Below are positions 12,262 to 20,812 of a stretch of DNA of 64,000 nt, one piece after another (position 1 is the stretch's first letter; each line of letters begins with the position of its first letter). A model generated the notes under the pieces. That model was not told the origin of the DNA, made no database searches, and saw only the letters and a program-made list of their open reading frames with translations. A program made the translations under genes and the position numbers. Origin of the DNA: Clostridiales bacterium (lineage in GTDB: Bacteria > Bacillota > Clostridia > Oscillospirales > Oscillospiraceae); assembly GCA_004554585.1 (NCBI GenBank), contig SFLH01000001.1, forward strand, positions 186,001 through 250,000, written 5' to 3'.

Positions 12262-13209
12262 TCAATTCTCGTCACTGGCCAGGGAAAGTCCCATCATGGC
12301 CAGTTTGTTGATAACTTCTTCCAGAGACTTCCGGCCCAAGTTGCGCACCTTCATCATCTCATCTTCCGTCTTGGAGATCAGATCCTCCACGGTGTTGATG
12401 TTAGCCCGCTTGAGACAGTTGAAGCTTCTGACAGACAGATCCAGTTCCTCGATGGTCATCTCCAGCACCTTGTCGCGGATGTCCGGGGATTTCTCCACAA
12501 CCGTGGACTTGTTGCCCATGGTCTCGCTGAGATCTGTAAAGAGCATGAAGTGGTCGCAGAGGATCCGGGCGCCCAGGGACACGGCGTCCCGGGCAGCGAT
12601 GGTTCCGTTGGTCCAGACCTCCAAGGTGAGCTTGTCAAAGTCGGTCAAGTCCTTCACGCGGGTGTTTTCCACGGTGTAGTTGACCTTTTTCACCGGGGTG
12701 TACACGGAGTCCACCGGGATGACGCCGATGACAGTCTGGGGGGTCTTGTTCCGATCTGCGGGCACATAGCCCCGGCCGTGGGACAGGGTCAGCTCCATGT
12801 TCAGCACTGCCTCCGGACCCAGAGTGGCGATGACGTGGTCGGGGTTGAGGATCTCCACCTCGCTGTCGGCCTTGATGTCGCCGGCTGTGACCACGCCCTC
12901 CCCGGAGGCCTCGATATACACCGTCTTGGTGCCCTCGCTGTAGAGCTTTGCGATGATGCCCTTGACGTTCAGGACGATTTCTGTCACGTCCTCTTTCACA
13001 CCGGGGATCGAGCTGAACTCATGCTGCACCCCTGCAATCTTGATGCTGGTGACTGCGGTGCCGGGCAGAGAGGACAGCAGAATCCGGCGAAGAGAGTTGC
13101 CTAACGTGGTGCCATAGCCGCGCTCCAAAGGCTCGACGACGCACTTGCCGTAGGAGTTGTCTCCCGGTTTCTCGATGCATTCGATGCGCGGCTTTTCGAT
13201 TTCTACCAT
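12262..13209 (-). CDS. rpoA: DNA-directed RNA polymerase subunit alpha
   Basis: 315 residues. The N-terminal assembly domain is visible from EPLERGYGTTLGNSLRRILL (residues about 26-45) through GRGYVPADRNK. The C-terminal domain that binds UP elements and activators reads IEELDLSVRSFNCLKRANIN and LGRKSLEEVINKLAMMGLSL. It lies between rpsD and rplQ as in other Firmicutes. Confidence 0.99.
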   Translation of the reverse strand: MVEIEKPRIECIEKPGDNSYGKCVVEPLERGYGTTLGNSLRRILLSSLPGTAVTSIKIAGVQHEFSSIPGVKEDVTEIVLNVKGIIAKLYSEGTKTVYIEASGEGVVTAGDIKADSEVEILNPDHVIATLGPEAVLNMELTLSHGRGYVPADRNKTPQTVIGVIPVDSVYTPVKKVNYTVENTRVKDLTDFDKLTLEVWTNGTIAARDAVSLGARILCDHFMLFTDLSETMGNKSTVVEKSPDIRDKVLEMTIEELDLSVRSFNCLKRANINTVEDLISKTEDEMMKVRNLGRKSLEEVINKLAMMGLSLASDEN

Positions 13210-13286
13210 TTGTTACCCTCCTTCTTACGTCAGCGGGCCGCCGGCCCGCCGTATCGTCATTCCGTTTTCCTGCCGAGGGTAGCGTA

Positions 13287-13889
13287 TTACTTGGAGTACA
13301 ACTCGACGATGAGGTGCTCCTCGATGGGCATATCAATGTCCTCCCGGGCGGGCATCTTGGTAACGGTGCCCTTCAGGGTGTTCTTCTCCCGCTCCAGCCA
13401 CTGGGGCAGGGTGACCATCACGGCGTCCTCACCGGTCAGTCTCTTGAACTTCACGGAGGAGCGGCTCTTCTCGGCCACTTCCACCACGTCACCGGGCTTG
13501 ACCAGGAAAGAGGGGATGTTCACCCGGTGGCCGTTGACGGTGAAGTGACCGTGGTTGACCAGCTGACGGGCCTCGCGGCGGGTCATGGCGAAGCCCAGAC
13601 GGTAAACCACATTGTCCAGGCGGCGCTCCACCAGCACCAGCAGGTTCTCGCCGGTCTTGCCGGGCATGCGGGATGCCTTCTCATAGTAAGCACGGAACTG
13701 CTTCTCCAGAATGCCATAGACAAACTTGACCTTCTGCTTCTCGGTCAGCTGCATGGCGTACTCGCTCTTCTTCTTTCTCATCTGACCGCCGGGGTTACGG
13801 TTGGTCTCTTTCTTGCTGTAACCCATCACGGTAGGAGAAATGCCCAGGGCCTTGCAGCGCTTGGCGATCGGCTGTGTATTCTTTGCCAT
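13287..13889 (-). CDS. rpsD: 30S ribosomal protein S4
   Basis: 200 residues. The S4 RNA-binding domain is visible as RLDNVVYRLGFAMTRREARQ, VNHGHFTVNG and IPSFLVKPGDVVEV. The N-terminus (MAKNTQPIAKRCKALG) has a single cysteine, so this is the zinc-free form. S4 is a primary 16S rRNA binder and in many bacteria represses its own operon. In Bacillus rpsD is elsewhere; here it is in the alpha operon, as in Clostridia. Confidence 0.98.
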   Translation of the reverse strand: MAKNTQPIAKRCKALGISPTVMGYSKKETNRNPGGQMRKKKSEYAMQLTEKQKVKFVYGILEKQFRAYYEKASRMPGKTGENLLVLVERRLDNVVYRLGFAMTRREARQLVNHGHFTVNGHRVNIPSFLVKPGDVVEVAEKSRSSVKFKRLTGEDAVMVTLPQWLEREKNTLKGTVTKMPAREDIDMPIEEHLIVELYSK

Positions 13890-13913
13890 AGTAGTTTTTC
13901 TCCTTTCCTTCGC

Positions 13914-14312
13914 TCAGACGCGGCGTCTCTTGGGGGGACGGCATCCGTTGTGAGGAATGGGAGTCACGTCCTTGATCATGGTGACTTCCAGACCCACGGC
14001 CTGCAGGGCGCGGATGGCGGCCTCACGGCCGGAACCGGGACCCTTCACAAAGACCTCCACGCTCTTGAGCCCGCAGGCCTCGATGGCAGCCTTAGCTGCG
14101 GTCTCGGCTGCGGTCTGGGCAGCGTAGGGGGTGGACTTTCTGGAGCCGCGGAAGCCCAGGCCGCCGGCAGAAGCCCAGGACAGGGCGTTGCCGTTGGTGT
14201 CCGTCACGGTGACCATGGTGTTGTTGAAGGAAGAGCGGATATGGACGGCGCCCTTCTCGATGTTCTTGCGTTCACGACGTCTTCTGACGACCTTCTTCTT
14301 GGGGTTAGCCAT
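13914..14312 (-). CDS. rpsK: 30S ribosomal protein S11
   Basis: 132 residues. Motifs HIRSSFNNTMVTVTDTNGNA, GFRGSRKSTPYAAQ and the C-terminal IPHNGCRPPKRRRV are diagnostic. S11 forms part of the 30S platform at the mRNA exit. It follows rpsM by 17 nt in the alpha operon. Confidence 0.98.
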   Translation of the reverse strand: MANPKKKVVRRRRERKNIEKGAVHIRSSFNNTMVTVTDTNGNALSWASAGGLGFRGSRKSTPYAAQTAAETAAKAAIEACGLKSVEVFVKGPGSGREAAIRALQAVGLEVTMIKDVTPIPHNGCRPPKRRRV

Positions 14313-14329
14313 AGCGTATCTTCCCTCCC

Positions 14330-14698
14330 TTACTTCTTCTTATTGGCAACGGTGCGCTTGGGACCCTTCCGGGTGCGCGCGTTGGTCTTGGAGCGCTGGC
14401 CCCGCACGGGCAGGCCCTTGCGGTGACGCAGGCCGCGGTAGCAGCCGATCTCGGTCAGACGCTTGATGTCCATGGCCACGTTGCGGCGCAGGTCGCCTTC
14501 GACCATGTACTCGTGGCTGATGACCTCACGCAGGGCAGCCTCGTCCTGCTCGGTCAGGTCCTTCACCCGGGTGTCGGGGTTGATGCCCGTGGCAGCCAGG
14601 ATCTTGTTGGCGCTGGTGCGGCCAATCCCGTAAATGTAGGTCAGGGCGATCTCAATTCTCTTATTCTTCGGCAGGTCAACGCCGGAAATTCTTGCCAT
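14330..14698 (-). CDS. rpsM: 30S ribosomal protein S13
   Basis: 122 residues. It begins MARISGVDLPKNKRIEIALT and has the GLRHRKGLPVRGQRSKTNAR motif near the C-terminus, which contacts tRNA and the 50S subunit. It follows rpmJ closely, as usual in the infA-rpmJ-rpsM-rpsK run. Confidence 0.98.
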   Translation of the reverse strand: MARISGVDLPKNKRIEIALTYIYGIGRTSANKILAATGINPDTRVKDLTEQDEAALREVISHEYMVEGDLRRNVAMDIKRLTEIGCYRGLRHRKGLPVRGQRSKTNARTRKGPKRTVANKKK

Positions 14699-14718
14699 AC
14701 TTCTTCAGCGCCTCCTTC

Positions 14719-14832
14719 TTAACCTTGTCTCTGCTTATGCTTCGGGTTTTCGCAAATGACCATGACTTTGCCCTTGCGCTTGATGATCTTGCACTTTTCG
14801 CACATGGGCTTGACGGACGGTCTCACTTTCAT
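14719..14832 (-). CDS. rpmJ: 50S ribosomal protein L36, zinc-binding form
   Basis: A 37-residue gene found by translating the gap between infA and rpsM. It reads MKVRPSVKPMCEKCKIIKRK followed by GKVMVICENPKHKQRQG. The zinc ligands C11, C14, C27 and H32 are all present, so this is the C+ form. Its length and place between infA and rpsM are standard. Confidence 0.97.
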   Translation of the reverse strand: MKVRPSVKPMCEKCKIIKRKGKVMVICENPKHKQRQG

Positions 14833-14861
14833 AACTTTTTACCTCCTGTAAGCCTGTTGCT

Positions 14862-15089
14862 TTACTTGGTGGATTTGCTTCGCCAGGTGATCCGACCCCG
14901 TGTCAGATCGTACGGGGAGATCTGGACCGTTACCTTGTCACCCGGCAGAATACGGATGAAATTCATCCTGAGCTTTCCGGAAATGTGAGCCAGAATGATG
15001 TGGTCGTTTCCGATGTCGACCCGGAATGTGGTGTTGGGCAGCGCCTCAACCACAGTCCCTTCCAGCTCGATCATGTCGCTTTTTGCCAA
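14862..15089 (-). CDS. infA: Translation initiation factor IF-1
   Basis: 75 residues, an OB-fold protein that blocks the ribosomal A site during initiation. It reads MAKSDMIELEGTVVEALPNT then TFRVDIGNDHIILAHISGKL, as the family does. The start codon is TTG at 15089, with AAGGAGG 8 nt upstream. The next in-frame ATG (15074) would remove the conserved MAKxD start, so TTG is favoured. Confidence 0.97.
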   Translation of the reverse strand: MAKSDMIELEGTVVEALPNTTFRVDIGNDHIILAHISGKLRMNFIRILPGDKVTVQISPYDLTRGRITWRSKSTK

Positions 15090-15092
15090 GCG

Positions 15093-15377
15093 TCATTCCT
15101 CCTTCATCTCGCTGAATCGATTCCGGAAGGCAGCCAGCGCCCTCCTGATCTCACTGTCCAGCACCGGCTCGCCGTCTTGTAAGCGGCCGGCAACCGGGTG
15201 CGTCCAGACCCCCGCGGAAACAACATGCTTTCGCCGTTTTTTCTTGGGAGTCTCAAGTTTTCTGCGCTTTCCGTCGGCCAGCCACACAAAGTCGCCCTCT
15301 GCCCGGAGCACCAGGAAGAGGTCTCCCCTGTCGTGGCCGGCCGCGGAGCGTACCACGTCTCCTCTCAGAAACGTCAT
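15093..15377 (-). CDS. KOW-domain RNA-binding protein (L14e-like)
   Basis: 94 residues. The opening MTFLRGDVVRSAAGHDRGDL, then FLVLRAEGDFVWLADGKRRK, is a KOW/L14e-type beta barrel followed by a basic patch (TPKKKRRKH). This small gene between map and infA is typical of Clostridia, and its exact role is not established. Its ATG overlaps the map stop by 4 nt (ATGA), so the two are translationally coupled, and it ends 3 nt before infA. Confidence 0.85.
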   Translation of the reverse strand: MTFLRGDVVRSAAGHDRGDLFLVLRAEGDFVWLADGKRRKLETPKKKRRKHVVSAGVWTHPVAGRLQDGEPVLDSEIRRALAAFRNRFSEMKEE

Positions 15378-16153
15378 ACGCGCAGGTCTCCCACGCGGGT
15401 GAGGATCTCAGGCTCACCCTTCGTGATGAGGATTGAGTTCTCATAATGGGCGGAGAGGGAGCCGTCGGCGGTCCTTACGGTCCAGCCGTCCTTCATCACC
15501 TTGATCCGCCAGTCCCCTTGGTTGACCATGGGCTCCACCGCCAAGGTCATTCCGGGAGCGAGCCGGGGACCGTGGCCGGGTTTGCCGTAGTTGGGCACCT
15601 CGGGGGCTTCGTGGAGATTGGCGCCCACGCCGTGACCGACGTAGTCCCGCACCACGGAGAAGCCGTTGTCTTCCACGTACTTCTGCACGGCGTGGGAGAT
15701 ATCGGAGACCCGGTAACCAAAGCGGGCAAACTTCATGCCCTCCCAGAAGGACTGCTCCGTGACGGCGATCAGTCGCGCCGCCTCTTCGCTGACCTTCCCG
15801 CAGGCAAAGGTGCCCGCGCAGTCACCGTGAAAGCCGCCGATATAGGCCCCGACATCCACGCTGACGATGTCGCCTTCCTTCAGGACCTGATTGCTGGGGA
15901 TCCCGTGGATGACCTCGTCGTTCACCGAAATGCAGGCAGAGCCCGGAAAGTTCCGCACCCCGGGAGGGCCCGGGAAGTTCAGGAACGAGGGGATTGCTCC
16001 CTGCCCTTCGATGAATTTGCGCACTGCGGTATCTATTTCCAGAGTGGTCACGCCAGGACGTACCATTTTGCCCGCCAGCTCGCGGGCCGCCGCGGTAATT
16101 TGTCCTGCTCGGCGCATCCCCTCAATATCTCTGGGAGACTTTAATGAGATCAT
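15374..16153 (-). CDS. map: Type I methionine aminopeptidase
   Basis: 259 residues. It removes the N-terminal methionine from new proteins. Metal ligands are seen in VSVDVGAYIGGFHGDCAGTF (two Asp), GHGVGANLHEAPEVPNYG (His), and the Glu in LAVEPMVNQG and ENSILIT. I chose the ATG at 16153 (MISLKSPRDIEGMRRAG) over a TTG two codons earlier that overlaps the adk stop. It sits 2 nt after adk and is coupled to the KOW gene. Confidence 0.97.
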   Translation of the reverse strand: MISLKSPRDIEGMRRAGQITAAARELAGKMVRPGVTTLEIDTAVRKFIEGQGAIPSFLNFPGPPGVRNFPGSACISVNDEVIHGIPSNQVLKEGDIVSVDVGAYIGGFHGDCAGTFACGKVSEEAARLIAVTEQSFWEGMKFARFGYRVSDISHAVQKYVEDNGFSVVRDYVGHGVGANLHEAPEVPNYGKPGHGPRLAPGMTLAVEPMVNQGDWRIKVMKDGWTVRTADGSLSAHYENSILITKGEPEILTRVGDLRV

Positions 16154-16155
16154 GA

Positions 16156-16788
16156 TCAAAGCCCCAGTGCTTTCAGAATCACAGTGGTGGTTTCCGCCAC
16201 AGTGGGCTGGTTGTCTACGGTCTTGAGCAAGTTTCTGGCCGCATAGAAATCCTTCAGCGGGGCGGTCTCCTGATGATAGACGTTCAGTCTGTCACGGACC
16301 ACCTCAGGCTTGTCGTCCGCCCGGGCCTCGAGCTTGCCGCCGCACGCGTCGCACACGCCCTCCACTTTGGGGGGCATGTTCTTCACGTGGTAGGGAGCAC
16401 CGCAGGCGGTGCACACCCGGCGGCCGCCCATGCGCTCGACGATCTCATCGTCGGAGATCTCAATGGAGACCACAGCGTCAAAGGCAATGCCCGCCTTCTC
16501 CAGAGCCTCTGCCTGGGGAATGGTCCGGGGCACGCCGTCCAGAATAAAGCCATTCTGGCAGTCAGCCTCGGCCAGGCGCTCGGAGATGACCCCGATGATC
16601 ACTTCATCGGGCACCAGCTTGCCGGCGTCCATATACTCCTTGGCCTTCAGGCCGATGGGGGTGCCGTTCTTCACGGCGGCCCGGAGAATGTTGCCGGTGG
16701 AGATGGTGGGAATGCCCAGCTTTTTGTTGAGGATCTCTGCCTGGGTGCCTTTGCCGGCGCCCGGAGGGCCTAAAAGGATCAGTTTCAT
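16156..16788 (-). CDS. adk: Adenylate kinase
   Basis: 210 residues. It interconverts ATP + AMP and 2 ADP. The P-loop GPPGAGKGT lies at residues 7-15, with STGNILR and GFILDGVPRT for AMP binding. The LID domain carries four cysteines in CTACGAPYH...CDACGG, a zinc-binding LID typical of Gram-positives. It sits between secY and map as usual. Confidence 0.98.
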   Translation of the reverse strand: MKLILLGPPGAGKGTQAEILNKKLGIPTISTGNILRAAVKNGTPIGLKAKEYMDAGKLVPDEVIIGVISERLAEADCQNGFILDGVPRTIPQAEALEKAGIAFDAVVSIEISDDEIVERMGGRRVCTACGAPYHVKNMPPKVEGVCDACGGKLEARADDKPEVVRDRLNVYHQETAPLKDFYAARNLLKTVDNQPTVAETTTVILKALGL

Positions 16789-16801
16789 TTTACATTACCT
16801 C

Positions 16802-18121
16802 TCATTCCAGGAAGCCCTTGTAGTGGCGCATCAGCGTCTGAGCCTCGATCATCTTCACGGTCTCCAGGGCCACGCCCACCACGATGATGACGGACGTGCC
16901 GCCAATGGACATGTTCTGGATGCCAGTGATGTTTTCCGTAATGATGGGCAGGATCGCAACGATACCCAGGTAAATGGCGCCGAAGAAGGTCAGGCGGGAG
17001 AGCACCTTGGCCAGGAACTCAGCCGTGGGACGGCCGGGCCGGAAGCCAGGGATGAAGCCGCCGTTCTTCTTCAAGTTGTTGGCGACCTCCACAGGGTTAA
17101 ACTGGATGGTCGCATAGAAGTAGCTGAACATGATGATCAGCAGGAAGTAGATCACCGCGTACAGCAGACTGGTGGAGTTGAACACCGACAGGAAGGTATT
17201 CCACGCCGTACCTTCCTGCTGAGAGGAGGGCACGAACATGCCGATGGTTGCCGGAATCATCGCAATGGACTGAGCAAAGATGATAGGCAGCACGCCGCTG
17301 AGGTTGACCTTGATGGGGATGTGGGTGGACTGACCACCATACATCTTCCGGCCCACCACGCGCTTGGCATACTGAACTGGTATCTTGCGCTCAGAGTTGG
17401 TAATAAAGACGATGAAGACCACCAGGGCCAGCATGCCCACCACCAACAACACAGCAATGCCAGGATTCATCACCACGACGGACTCGGAGCTCTCCAGACC
17501 CGCGGCCCAGCTCTTCACGCCGTTGTAGAGCACCATAATCATATGGGGCAGACGGGAGACGATGCCGGTAAAGAGGATGATGGAGATGCCGTTGCCCACA
17601 CCGAACTCGGTGATCTGTTCTCCCAGCCACATGAGGAAGACCGCACCGGCGGTGAAGGAAACCACAATCACCACGGCCGCCCAGATGCCCTCGTTGGTCA
17701 GCAGACCATAGCTGCGGATGAGGGTGTAGTAGCCCCAGCCCTGCAGCAGGCCGATGGCCAGGGTGGTGTAACGGGTGATGGACTGAATCTTCTTCTTCCC
17801 CTCTTCGCCGCCGTCCTTGGCCAGCCGCTCCAGAGCCGGGATGGCAATGGTGAGCAGCTGGATGATGATGGAGGCGTTGATGTAGGGCTGGATGGACAGG
17901 GCGAACAAGGTCGCCTGGGACAGAGCAGAACCACTCAAGGTGTTGAGCAGTCCAAAGATGGTCCCGGAGTTTGCCGCAATATAATCCTGCAGATACTCGG
18001 TGTTGATATAAGGCACCGGGATCGCAGCGCCGACTCGGAAGATCAGCAATGCAAAGACCACGAACAGGAGCTTGCGGCGCAGCTCCGGCAGCTTCCATGC
18101 GTTGCGGATGGTCTTAAACAT
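16802..18121 (-). CDS. secY: Protein translocase subunit SecY
   Basis: 439 residues with ten predicted membrane helices, the channel of the Sec translocon. Family motifs are PVPYINTEYL near the N-terminus, LGEQITEFGVGNGISIILFT, and the cytoplasmic loop NLKKNGGFIPGFRPGRPTAE. The start overlaps the rplO stop by one base (TGATG). The position in the spc operon is standard. Confidence 0.99.
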   Translation of the reverse strand: MFKTIRNAWKLPELRRKLLFVVFALLIFRVGAAIPVPYINTEYLQDYIAANSGTIFGLLNTLSGSALSQATLFALSIQPYINASIIIQLLTIAIPALERLAKDGGEEGKKKIQSITRYTTLAIGLLQGWGYYTLIRSYGLLTNEGIWAAVVIVVSFTAGAVFLMWLGEQITEFGVGNGISIILFTGIVSRLPHMIMVLYNGVKSWAAGLESSESVVVMNPGIAVLLVVGMLALVVFIVFITNSERKIPVQYAKRVVGRKMYGGQSTHIPIKVNLSGVLPIIFAQSIAMIPATIGMFVPSSQQEGTAWNTFLSVFNSTSLLYAVIYFLLIIMFSYFYATIQFNPVEVANNLKKNGGFIPGFRPGRPTAEFLAKVLSRLTFFGAIYLGIVAILPIITENITGIQNMSIGGTSVIIVVGVALETVKMIEAQTLMRHYKGFLE

Positions 18122-18561
18122 CAGACCACCTCGGCCTTCCCGCCTGCCTCTTCAATTTTTGCCTTTGCGGAAGCGGAGAAAGCGCTGGCCCGAACGGTCA
18201 GCTTCTTGGTGAGGTTGCCTTCCCCAAGGATCTTCACGCCATACTGGCACTTGGACAGGATGCCCTTCTCCAGCAGGTCGCAGGCGCTGACCACAGCGCC
18301 GTCCTCGAACTTTTCCAGAGCGGAAACGTTCACGGCCTCCAGGGGCTTGGCAAAGATGTTGTTGAAGCCTCTCTTGGGGATACGACGAGCCAGAGGCATC
18401 TGGCCGCCTTCAAAGCCCACGCGGACACCGCCGCCGGAACGAGCCCACTGGCCCTTCTGGCCGCGGCCGGCGGTCTTGCCGTTGCCGGAACCGTTGCCCC
18501 GGCCCTTGCGGTAGGCCTTGGGGTTGGAACCGGGCACGGGAGAAAGTTCATGCAGTTTCAT
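18121..18561 (-). CDS. rplO: 50S ribosomal protein L15
   Basis: 146 residues. The glycine- and arginine-rich N-terminal extension (GRGNGSGNGKTAGRGQKGQW) and GFEGGQMPLARRIPKRGFNN are diagnostic. L15 joins the late 50S assembly. The stop overlaps the secY start by one base. Confidence 0.98.
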   Translation of the reverse strand: MKLHELSPVPGSNPKAYRKGRGNGSGNGKTAGRGQKGQWARSGGGVRVGFEGGQMPLARRIPKRGFNNIFAKPLEAVNVSALEKFEDGAVVSACDLLEKGILSKCQYGVKILGEGNLTKKLTVRASAFSASAKAKIEEAGGKAEVV

Positions 18562-18574
18562 CTCGCGTACCTCC

Positions 18575-18757
18575 TTACTGCTGCTCGGTGACCTGGATCA
18601 GGTAACCGATGTGGGCGATCTTGCCCCGGGTGGCCGCGTTGTCGGGCTGCACGGTGGTATCGCCAATCTTCCGCAGGCCGAGGGCCTCTGCGGTAGCCTT
18701 ATGCTTTGCAATCCGGCCGTTGAGGCTCTTGACGAGCTTGATGTTCAGATTCGCCAT
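18575..18757 (-). CDS. rpmD: 50S ribosomal protein L30
   Basis: 60 residues, the usual bacterial length. It reads MANLNIKLVKSLNGRIAKHK, then TAEALGLRKIGDTTVQPDNA, matching the ferredoxin-like L30 fold. It sits between rpsE and rplO as expected. Confidence 0.97.
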   Translation of the reverse strand: MANLNIKLVKSLNGRIAKHKATAEALGLRKIGDTTVQPDNAATRGKIAHIGYLIQVTEQQ

Positions 18758-18771
18758 GATGTCAGCCCTCC

Positions 18772-19272
18772 TTAGCCTACGATCTCTTCCACGCTCTTGC
18801 CCCGGATCCGGGCCACAGCCTCAGGACCACGCAGGGACTTCAGACCCTCCATGGTGGCGGAAACCACGTTCTGGGGGTTGTTGGAGCGCAGGCACTTGGT
18901 ACGAATGTCTTTGATTCCGGCGGCTTCCAGCACGGCACGGACGGGGCCACCGGCGATGACGCCGGTACCGGGAGCGGCGGGCTTCATCAGCACGCGGCCG
19001 GCGCCGAACTCACCGATCACCTCGTGGGGGATGGTGGTGCCGGACAGGGTGATGGTGAACATGTTCTTCTTGGCGGCTTCCAGGCCCTTGCGGATGGCCT
19101 CGGGGACCTCAGCGGCCTTGCCCAGGCCAAAGCCCACCTTGCCCTTCTCGTCGCCTACCACCACCAGGGCGGAGAACTTCATCACGCGGCCGCCCTTGAC
19201 GGTCTTGGAGACACGGTTCAGGGAAACGACTTTTTCCACGAACTCGCTGGGTTCTCTTTCAAATCTAGGCAT
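18772..19272 (-). CDS. rpsE: 30S ribosomal protein S5
   Basis: 166 residues. It has the double-stranded RNA-binding N-domain (RVSKTVKGGRVMKFSALVVV) and the conserved GKVGFGLGKAAEVPEAIRKG and PAAPGTGVIAGGPVRAVLEA stretches. S5 supports decoding accuracy and mRNA unwinding. The residues around the spectinomycin loop (VKGGR) look wild type. Confidence 0.98.
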   Translation of the reverse strand: MPRFEREPSEFVEKVVSLNRVSKTVKGGRVMKFSALVVVGDEKGKVGFGLGKAAEVPEAIRKGLEAAKKNMFTITLSGTTIPHEVIGEFGAGRVLMKPAAPGTGVIAGGPVRAVLEAAGIKDIRTKCLRSNNPQNVVSATMEGLKSLRGPEAVARIRGKSVEEIVG

Positions 19273-19290
19273 TTTCGTTTCCTCCTCCCA

Positions 19291-19650
19291 TTAAAATTCC
19301 AGGCCGGCCTTGCGGGCGCCCTCGGCCAGGGCCTTCACCCGGCCGTGGTACAGGTAACCACCACGGTCGAAGACCACGGTGTCGATGCCCTTGTCTTTGG
19401 CGCGCTGGCCAATGGCCTCGCCCACCTTGGCAGCGGCTTCGCAGTTGTTGCCGCGGCCCTCAAATCCCTTCTCCAGGGAGGAAGCGGAGACCAGAGTGGT
19501 GCCGGTCACATCGTCGATGATCTGGGCATAGATGTTGGTCCCGCTGCGGAATACATTCAGACGGGGTCTCTCGGATGTGCCGGAGACTTTCCCGCGAACG
19601 CGTGTATGACGCTTCTGACGCTGAGCGTTGGTATCGGGTCTCTTAATCAT
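19291..19650 (-). CDS. rplR: 50S ribosomal protein L18
   Basis: 119 residues. L18 binds 5S rRNA. RHTRVRGKVSGTSERPRLNV, FRSGTNIYAQIIDD and the C-terminal FDRGGYLYHGRVKALAEGAR are family signatures. It follows rplF by 17 nt. Confidence 0.98.
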   Translation of the reverse strand: MIKRPDTNAQRQKRHTRVRGKVSGTSERPRLNVFRSGTNIYAQIIDDVTGTTLVSASSLEKGFEGRGNNCEAAAKVGEAIGQRAKDKGIDTVVFDRGGYLYHGRVKALAEGARKAGLEF

Positions 19651-19667
19651 TTAGGCACACCTCTTTC

Positions 19668-20213
19668 TTACTTCTTCACGCCGGTCTTGCCTTCCTTGCG
19701 GCGGATGACCTCGTCAGTATATTTGATGCCCTTGCCCTTGTAGGGTTCCGGGGGTCTCTTCCCTCTGACCTCAGCGGCAAACTGGCCGACCTTCTGCTTG
19801 TCGATGCCGTTGATGATGATCTTGTTGGGGCTGGGGACCTCGATGGTGATGCCATCGATCTCCTCCATCACCACAGGGTGGGAGTAGCCGATGTTCATGT
19901 TCAGCTTCTTGCCTTCCTTGGCCACACGGTAGCCGACGCCGTTGACGTCCAGCTCCTTCTTGTAGCCCTCGGTGACACCCACGACCATGTTGTTGATCAG
20001 GGTACGGGTCAGCCCGTGCAGGGCACGGTTTTCTTTCTCATCATTGGGGCGGGTCACGTGGATGACGTTGCCCTCCTGGGTCAGGGTCATCTTCTCGCTG
20101 ACCTTCTGGGTCAGGGTGCCCTTGGGGCCCTTGACGGTGACCAGATTGCCTTCGCCCACAGTCACTTCCACATTGCTGGGGAGAGAGATGGGCATTCTAC
20201 CGATTCTCGACAT
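19668..20213 (-). CDS. rplF: 50S ribosomal protein L6
   Basis: 181 residues from the ATG at 20213 (MSRIGRMPISLPSNVEVTVG), with GGAGGAG 7 nt upstream; the seven in-frame codons before it overlap the rpsH end. The two tandem L6 domains end in the typical VRGKRPPEPYKGKGIKYTDE signature. L6 lies at the factor-binding region of the 50S. Confidence 0.98.
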   Translation of the reverse strand: MSRIGRMPISLPSNVEVTVGEGNLVTVKGPKGTLTQKVSEKMTLTQEGNVIHVTRPNDEKENRALHGLTRTLINNMVVGVTEGYKKELDVNGVGYRVAKEGKKLNMNIGYSHPVVMEEIDGITIEVPSPNKIIINGIDKQKVGQFAAEVRGKRPPEPYKGKGIKYTDEVIRRKEGKTGVKK

Positions 20214-20227
20214 AGTATCTCTCCTCC

Positions 20228-20629
20228 TTACCACACGAATGCCAGGACTTCACCGCCGACGTGAGCAGCGCGGGCTGCCTTGTCGGTCATGATGCCCTTG
20301 GAAGTGGACACGATCGCAACACCCAGGCCGCGCAGCACGCGGGGGAGCTCGTCAGCGCCGGCATACACACGCAGGCCGGGCTTGGAGACCCGGCGCAGGC
20401 CGGAGATGACCTTCTCCTTGCCGGGGTTGTTGTACTTCAGGGTCACATGGATCACGCCCTGGGCACCGTCTTCCACCAGCTGGAAAGCCTTGATGTAACC
20501 CTCGTCCAGCAGAATCTGGGCAATGGCCTTCTTCATGTTGGAAGCGGGGATGTCGACGGTGTCGTGCTTGGCGTTGTTCGCGTTGCGGATGCGGGTGAGC
20601 ATATCCGCAATGGGATCTGTAATGTGCAT
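20228..20629 (-). CDS. rpsH: 30S ribosomal protein S8
   Basis: 133 residues. It begins MHITDPIADMLTRIRNANNA, and the C-terminal ends GIMTDKAARAAHVGGEVLAF. In E. coli S8 represses the spc operon by binding its mRNA. Here a 183-bp structured spacer precedes rpsH, which is unusual for this operon. AGGAGG is present before the start. Confidence 0.98.
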   Translation of the reverse strand: MHITDPIADMLTRIRNANNAKHDTVDIPASNMKKAIAQILLDEGYIKAFQLVEDGAQGVIHVTLKYNNPGKEKVISGLRRVSKPGLRVYAGADELPRVLRGLGVAIVSTSKGIMTDKAARAAHVGGEVLAFVW

Positions 20630-20812
20630 AGGTAATACCTCCTATAAGATTACAGGCAGCGCCTGTATCGGCGGCAAGGTATCGGGTCTCAAAGGAACCG
20701 ACCTATTGCCGCTGGCTGGGGACTTGGCCCCCCGCTTTAGGCGGGGCGCCGTGTATGGGAAAGCCGACCGGATGGTTGGGGCATCCGGTCTGGCCATTCC
20801 ATCGGGATTGGG
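20630..20812 (-). other. Structured spacer between rpsN and rpsH
   Basis: 183 bp without a gene, carrying four inverted repeats: 20652-20666 (ACAGGC/GCCTGT), 20671-20712 (GCGGCAA/TTGCCGC, imperfect long stem), 20727-20747 (GCCCCCCGC/GGCGGGGC with a bulge) and 20766-20790 (GACCGGATG/CATCCGGTC, 7-nt loop). None is followed by a T-run on the minus strand, so transcripts probably read through. All other joints in this part of the operon are under 25 nt. Confidence 0.7.
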
